Below the pieces are notes generated by a model. That model did no database searches. It was given only the letters and a program-made list of their open reading frames with translations, and was not told the origin of the DNA. Position numbers and translations under genes: made by a program. From NCBI GenBank assembly GCA_025355035.1, contig JANXLS010000105.1, forward strand, positions 1 through 8,058: 8,058 nucleotides of DNA, in the 5' to 3' direction. Every line of letters begins with the position of its first letter. Positions within the stretch are counted from its first letter, which is position 1. Positions 6,314 to 8,058 of the stretch are shown here, piece after piece. This DNA is from Planctomycetota bacterium (GTDB taxonomy: Bacteria; Planctomycetota; SZUA-567; H5-PLA8).

Positions 6314-6450
6314 GAGCGTGGGGGAGAGAAATGGATAATGGATAATCGGCACAGGGAAGCAGGTTACTCAATTTCTTTGCAAAAACGCTTTCGGAAAAAA
6401 TAATCCATGCACGACAAGCCTTTGTGCATTGTCAAAAGGTACGGTCTTGG

Positions 6451-6467
6451 ATGACAAAAACTGTCAT
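6451..6467. repeat. Inverted repeat ATGACA-aaaac-TGTCAT
   Basis: A perfect 6-bp inverted repeat with a 5-base AT-rich centre. The size and symmetry fit a dimeric regulator's operator as well as a small hairpin. It is about 140 bp upstream of the proposed fba promoter and about 410 bp before the secreted-protein gene, so the gene it might serve is unclear. Confidence 0.35.
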
Positions 6468-6752
6468 GTCGGGGGTCGAGGGGCGCCGAATTAGTCGACT
6501 CACCGGATTTTTAAAAAGCGTCCACTCGATATTTAACGAAAATGGAATTGGACCACAAAAAAATAATGCACAACGCCTTGGCAAGAGGTGCTTTACATAG
6601 AGAGTGGAAGGGCAATTAACGTCCGATAATATTATTAATCATGAAATCCAATCAAGTTGTGAAAATGGCTTGACGAGATAGAGCGTACTCCAATGTGCGG
6701 GCGGTGGACGTCCCAACCGACTGTTTCACGCGGTAGTCGAATTACTTTGGCT

Positions 6753-6783
6753 GTCCTTTTGCAAGAGCGGTCCTTTTGCAAGA
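6753..6783. repeat. Two 14-bp direct repeats, 17-bp period
   Basis: GTCCTTTTGCAAGA occurs twice without mismatch (6753-6766 and 6770-6783), separated by GCG, which gives a 17-bp period. It lies about 95-125 bp before the start of the secreted-protein gene. It could be a tandem binding site for a regulator or a local slippage duplication. Confidence 0.6.
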
Positions 6784-6833
6784 AATGATGAGACTTATCA
6801 ACAACGTTCTCGCAACTATGACTCGGATTCGCC

Positions 6834-6850
6834 GAAAGAAAGCTTCTTTC
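6834..6850. repeat. Hairpin GAAAGAA-agc-TTCTTTC before the secreted-protein gene
   Basis: A perfect 7-bp stem with a 3-base loop, 26 bp before the ATG at 6877 and so probably within the 5' leader. It lacks a following T-tract and is AT-rich, so it is not a good terminator; it may be an operator or a leader structure. Confidence 0.4.
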
Positions 6851-6876
6851 AGCATACAGGATTACAGGTGAAGCAT

Positions 6877-8058
6877 ATGATTTCAATGCAGAATTTCGAC
6901 CGAACGAAGGCTAATTCGATTGCGCTGGCGATCCTCGCCTGTGCGTGGTCCACATTTGCTCTTTTCGCGGGTGAAAACCCCGAGCGCGTGGCGAAAGACG
7001 CACTGCGAGCTGCGGGCGGGATCAGCGCACCCGCGCTCGATGATAATCAGCGTCGGGCCGTTCAAGGAACGCTTCAGAAATCGACCAATCAAATCTGGTT
7101 CGAAGCGAACATCGGTCAATTCCCCAAAGGAGTCCGCTATGGCTTCCGGACCGCCTTCGGTCAGTCACTGGTTTATGACGACCATTTGCAATTGGTCTCA
7201 CGTCAGGTCGATGACAAGAAGCAATTCATGGGCGTCCAGACGGTCGATATTCGCTTCACGGGTGCAAACTTCCCGTGGAAGCTTGAACCCGGCGGAAAAT
7301 CGAGCGTCACGGGTTTTTATCCGTTGGGCGACGGCGTGTCGGCCAAGCCCGACATTTTCAACGAAGTGACGTTGCGGAATGTGTATGACGGCGTCGATCT
7401 GCGTTTGTACTCCGCCGCTGACGGCATGTTGGAATTCGACTGGATCATCTCCCGAGCCCAGGATTACGAAAAAATCCGCATCGCCGCGAACGGCCAGGAC
7501 GATCTCGCCTTCAACGACGACGGCTCGGCTTCGCTGGTATTGCGTTACCAAAACCTCGCGTTTCACATCCCGGAAAGCTATCAGATCCTCAATGGCGCTA
7601 AACAAAACGTCGTTGCCCGCATGACGCCAGGCGAATCGACGGGCGAAATCCGGTATACGATCGACGGCGACTTGGTCGCAACTCAACCGTTGGTGATCGA
7701 TCCGAACGTCGCGTGGGCTACCTACTTCGATTTGAACGACAGCACCCTGCCGTTCGATTCGTATTTGTACGCCATCGACGTCAACGCCAATGGAGTGTAC
7801 TGCATGGGTTGGGCCAACGAAACGATCACAAACGCCCTATATGGTGTTGGGGGAACCGCGGGCGCCTACATGGAAGTGAATGCCGGGTTTTCCGAGGGAA
7901 CCGCTGGCGGTCAGAATTACATCTATCGCTTATCGACGGACGGGTTGCACATCACCGCGTGGACGAGCACCAAAATTGGCGCTCAGGTTGCCGGATTCCA
8001 GACCAACACGATCCCTCCGACCGATTTGCGTTTGTTCCCGGACGGCCGCGTCCTGGCG
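6877..8058 (+). CDS. Large secreted protein with SBBP/beta-propeller-type N-terminal domain (3' end outside window)
   Basis: The first 394 codons of a protein that stays open to the window end. The ATG at 6877 has AGGTG 6 nt upstream; an in-frame ATG at 6886 is a possible alternative. Residues about 1-32 look like a signal peptide: charged R9/K11, a hydrophobic core SIALAILACAWSTFALFA, and cleavage near FAG-E33. From W74 on, WFEANIGQFPKGVRYGFR, then a strand pair ending in VDIRFTGAN, GFYPLGDG, LRNVYDGVDLRLY and MLEFDWIISRAQDYEKIRI match the N-terminal domain common in SBBP-repeat surface proteins (FE-N-GQ; V-Y-G-DL; LEYDF-V-PGA-P--I). The domain closes with QPLVIDPNVAWATYF (about 270-284). 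The remainder (YAIDVNANGVYCMGW, YIYRLSTDG) looks like the first propeller-type blades. It is probably exported; its role (adhesion, matrix or surface structure) is unknown. The product is likely much longer than what is visible. Confidence 0.85.
   Translation, partial: MISMQNFDRTKANSIALAILACAWSTFALFAGENPERVAKDALRAAGGISAPALDDNQRRAVQGTLQKSTNQIWFEANIGQFPKGVRYGFRTAFGQSLVYDDHLQLVSRQVDDKKQFMGVQTVDIRFTGANFPWKLEPGGKSSVTGFYPLGDGVSAKPDIFNEVTLRNVYDGVDLRLYSAADGMLEFDWIISRAQDYEKIRIAANGQDDLAFNDDGSASLVLRYQNLAFHIPESYQILNGAKQNVVARMTPGESTGEIRYTIDGDLVATQPLVIDPNVAWATYFDLNDSTLPFDSYLYAIDVNANGVYCMGWANETITNALYGVGGTAGAYMEVNAGFSEGTAGGQNYIYRLSTDGLHITAWTSTKIGAQVAGFQTNTIPPTDLRLFPDGRVLA

Larger units (their letters stand above)
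6314..6876. other. AT-richer intergenic region between divergent fba and secreted-protein gene
   Basis: About 560 bp without a gene I can support. It has lower GC than the flanking coding DNA and frequent stops in all frames. It contains a tandem ATGGATA doublet (6331-6344), a loose direct repeat of an AAAAAATAAT...TGCACGACAAGCC-like stretch (about 6395-6422 and 6557-6580), the palindrome at 6451-6467, a 14-bp direct repeat at 6753-6783 and a hairpin at 6834-6850. A 10-codon frame from ATG 6641 is probably chance. AGGTG at 6866-6870 is the ribosome-binding site of the next gene. I found no tRNA, no CRISPR-like array and no transposon ends. Confidence 0.5.

Noticed and set aside
6305..6320. 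GGTTCAA resembling a tRNA T-loop
   Set aside because: No matching acceptor, D or anticodon arms around it; it is better explained as the -35 of the fba promoter on the other strand.
6753..6783. CRISPR-like repeat
   Set aside because: Only two 14-bp copies with a 3-bp spacer; far too short and too closely spaced for an array.
6635..6886. 83-codon open frame on the - strand in the intergenic region
   Set aside because: No convincing ribosome-binding site, no recognisable motif, composition unlike the neighbouring genes, and it runs over the start of the secreted-protein gene.
7198..7686. 162-codon open frame on the - strand inside the secreted-protein gene
   Set aside because: The + strand frame matches the SBBP N-terminal domain throughout; the - frame is a shadow.

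Overview
The window looks like a stretch of chromosome from a moderately GC-rich bacterium with large intergenic spaces. Two features hint at a planctomycete-like or related environmental lineage: an SBBP/beta-propeller-type secreted protein, and GC-rich REP-like hairpins between genes. That lineage is an inference from gene style only; no marker gene here fixes the taxonomy.

Left part (1-3300): the 3' end of gltB (glutamate synthase large subunit) and a complete gltD (small subunit), both on the + strand. They are separated by about 790 bp. In that gap sit a HEPN-domain gene (983-1360) that starts 3 bp after the gltB stop, and an 86-residue protein of unknown function (1357-1617) whose start overlaps the HEPN stop as ATGA. 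This pair has clearly lower GC than gltB and looks like a two-gene cassette inserted into the glt operon and translationally coupled to gltB. A 154-bp gap follows, then gltD. gltD is followed by two copies, in opposite orientation, of one GC-rich palindrome; the second has a T-tract and looks like an intrinsic terminator.

Middle (3300-6320): trmB (tRNA guanine-N7 methyltransferase) and an exported esterase of the enterochelin-esterase-like alpha/beta-hydrolase group lie 47 bp apart on the + strand. They converge on a class IIB fructose-bisphosphate aldolase (fba) on the - strand. A long perfect inverted repeat sits between the convergent genes. fba has a strong Shine-Dalgarno, which fixes its start, and a plausible sigma70-type promoter about 100 nt upstream.

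Right part (6320-8058): about 560 bp of more AT-rich non-coding DNA holds several short inverted and direct repeats. It leads into the 5' part of a large secreted protein with the N-terminal domain typical of SBBP-repeat (beta-propeller) proteins; this runs off the window end.

Functionally, gltBD serve ammonium assimilation, fba serves glycolysis/gluconeogenesis and trmB serves tRNA modification. The least ordinary element is the HEPN plus small-partner pair embedded between gltB and gltD.
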